Source: Notolepis coatsorum
Lineage: Eukaryota > Chordata > Actinopteri > Aulopiformes > Paralepididae
Assembly (NCBI GenBank): GCA_963971535.1
Contig: OZ020586.1
Span: 76,360,703 to 76,424,702, forward strand
Reading direction: 5' to 3'
Length of the DNA stretch: 64,000 nucleotides
Part shown: piece after piece, positions 20,174 to 64,000 of the stretch
Position numbering within the stretch: the first letter of the stretch is position 1
How the letters are laid out: every line of letters begins with the position of its first letter
Position numbers and translations under genes: made by a program
The notes under the pieces: generated by a model
The model's input: the letters and a program-made list of their open reading frames with translations, nothing else
What the model was told of the DNA's origin: nothing
Database searches by the model: none

Positions 20174-20209
20174 ATTTTGAAGCAGTGCGGGCTGAGGCGA
20201 GCAAGAACA

Positions 20210-20222
<13 letters not shown>
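20174..20222 (+). CDS. ctnnb2: Beta-catenin exon 2 with start codon
   Basis: The acceptor TTTCTCCACAG precedes 36 bp of 5'UTR, then ATG at 20210-20212 in context AACAATGG, then GCT ACT CAG T and donor GTAAGTAT. It encodes MATQ plus the first base of a serine codon. The same exon layout, a tiny coding part MATQ, is known for vertebrate beta-catenin. Coding part: 20210-20222. Confidence 0.93.
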
Positions 20223-63299
<43,077 letters not shown>

Positions 63300-63321
63300 G
63301 TGAGTGTGCCTACCTTTCCAG

Positions 63322-63469
63322 GGCTCTACGCTAACCTTTTTCCCAAGGAGCACATGTGCTCCTAAATGAGAAAATTTAGGAGCACACAAAGAAATTTAGG
63401 AGCACACAAAAATATTTAGGAGCACACAAAAATATTTAGGAGCACAGTGAAAATATTTCAAGTAACAAG

Positions 63470-63504
<35 letters not shown>

Positions 63505-64000
63505 ATATTTGTACTGTGCGTGCATGTGGGAACGGGACACACATCTGTGCAATAGCACATACCACCAAAGTCACTGGCCCACTGTGTGTGTGTATCTGCG
63601 TGTGCAAACGGGAATGGGACATTTGAACTACTAAGTGATTAATGCCTACTGTGGCAAAGTTGTAGCCAACAACTAGGCCTAATAAAAAAGGCAGTGACAT
63701 TGAACTACTGCTACAAAAGTAACAGTCACTTAACTTTAGCTTTTGCCCCTTTTATGCATACAATGCCTATGTTTTGGCTAGTGTTGCTCTTCTAGAAAAA
63801 GAATCCTTTCAGGGTTGCCTATTGAAATACTGTACACCTCCAGTACAGAAACATTGTTTATGAGTTTGCGTGTCAGGTAGACCATTGATTGACAGTCGAT
63901 TGACGTCACACCGCTTGCACCCATCTCTGCTGTTGATAACGCTAGCCATGTTAGCACACACACATACACACACGCACAGTGGGCCAGTGACTTTGGTGTA
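63322..64000. mobile_element. Probable foldback element running off the window
   Basis: Begins near CAGGGCTCTACGCTAACC, a hAT-like tip, followed by four copies of TTTAGGAGCACACAAAAATA and an A-run at 63473-63500. 63563-63604 (CACCAAAGTCACTGGCCCAC) reappears inverted at about 63955-63999. The right end is outside. Confidence 0.5.

Overview
This is vertebrate nuclear DNA, almost certainly from a teleost fish. It holds GT-AG introns, protein exons that match vertebrate families residue for residue, and fish-type mobile elements (hAT, Tc1, Kolobok/T2, Harbinger, LINE, tRNA-SINE) plus a very dense load of minisatellites. I cannot name the species. Two genes lie head to tail on the + strand. The first is the 3' end of dync1li1 (cytoplasmic dynein 1 light intermediate chain 1), with four exons at 3306-3350, 3652-3739 (or longer), 7020-7142 and 13036-13160. 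The second is a beta-catenin gene whose first exon is non-coding (near 18.1-18.3 kb), whose ATG is at 20210, and whose coding exons run to 63299. Its final exon(s), encoding about the last 70 residues, lie beyond the window.

The beta-catenin exons splice into one uninterrupted frame of 704 complete codons, with phases agreeing at every junction. The N-terminal phosphodegron and the armadillo repeats are intact. The acidic N-terminal segment differs from the nearly invariant ctnnb1 sequence, so this is probably the teleost paralogue ctnnb2. Exon sizes 239, 202, 145, 104, 159, 120, 151, 122 and 61 equal the sizes I recall for the human gene. The exception is the human 339-bp exon, which is split here into 135 + 204 bp by an extra 6.5-kb intron.

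Layout: 1-3305, probable dync1li1 intron made of repeat remnants; 3306-13160, dync1li1 3' exons, with introns filled by minisatellites, hAT elements and foldback elements; 13161-18100, 3'UTR/intergenic DNA with microsatellites, a rearranged local duplication and a hAT element; 18100-20222, beta-catenin exon 1, intron 1 (with a T2-type MITE) and exon 2; 20223-23846, intron 2 with a 1.5-kb pyrimidine minisatellite; 25028-35354, intron 4, mostly one 9.6-kb nest of hAT elements inside hAT elements holding LINEs; 36337-45611, intron 6, a second three-level hAT nest followed by a Kolobok-type transposon with a two-exon transposase gene; 45757-49417, intron 7, a Tc1 element interrupted by a SINE and by a deletion derivative of that Kolobok; 50736-57281, the extra intron, with AGGT-bearing tandem repeats, hAT elements and a Harbinger element; 57282-63299, the last exons.

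The most unusual theme is the tie between tandem repeats and splice sites. In dync1li1 a 36-bp minisatellite has copied a 5' splice site about ten times, nine of them in the same phase and in frame, so donor choice could add 12-residue blocks to the protein. In beta-catenin, arrays sit within tens of bases of many junctions. One supplies a stretch of about 1 kb without any AG before a 3' splice site, and the extra intron is surrounded by AGGT-bearing repeats that include copies of its own acceptor region.
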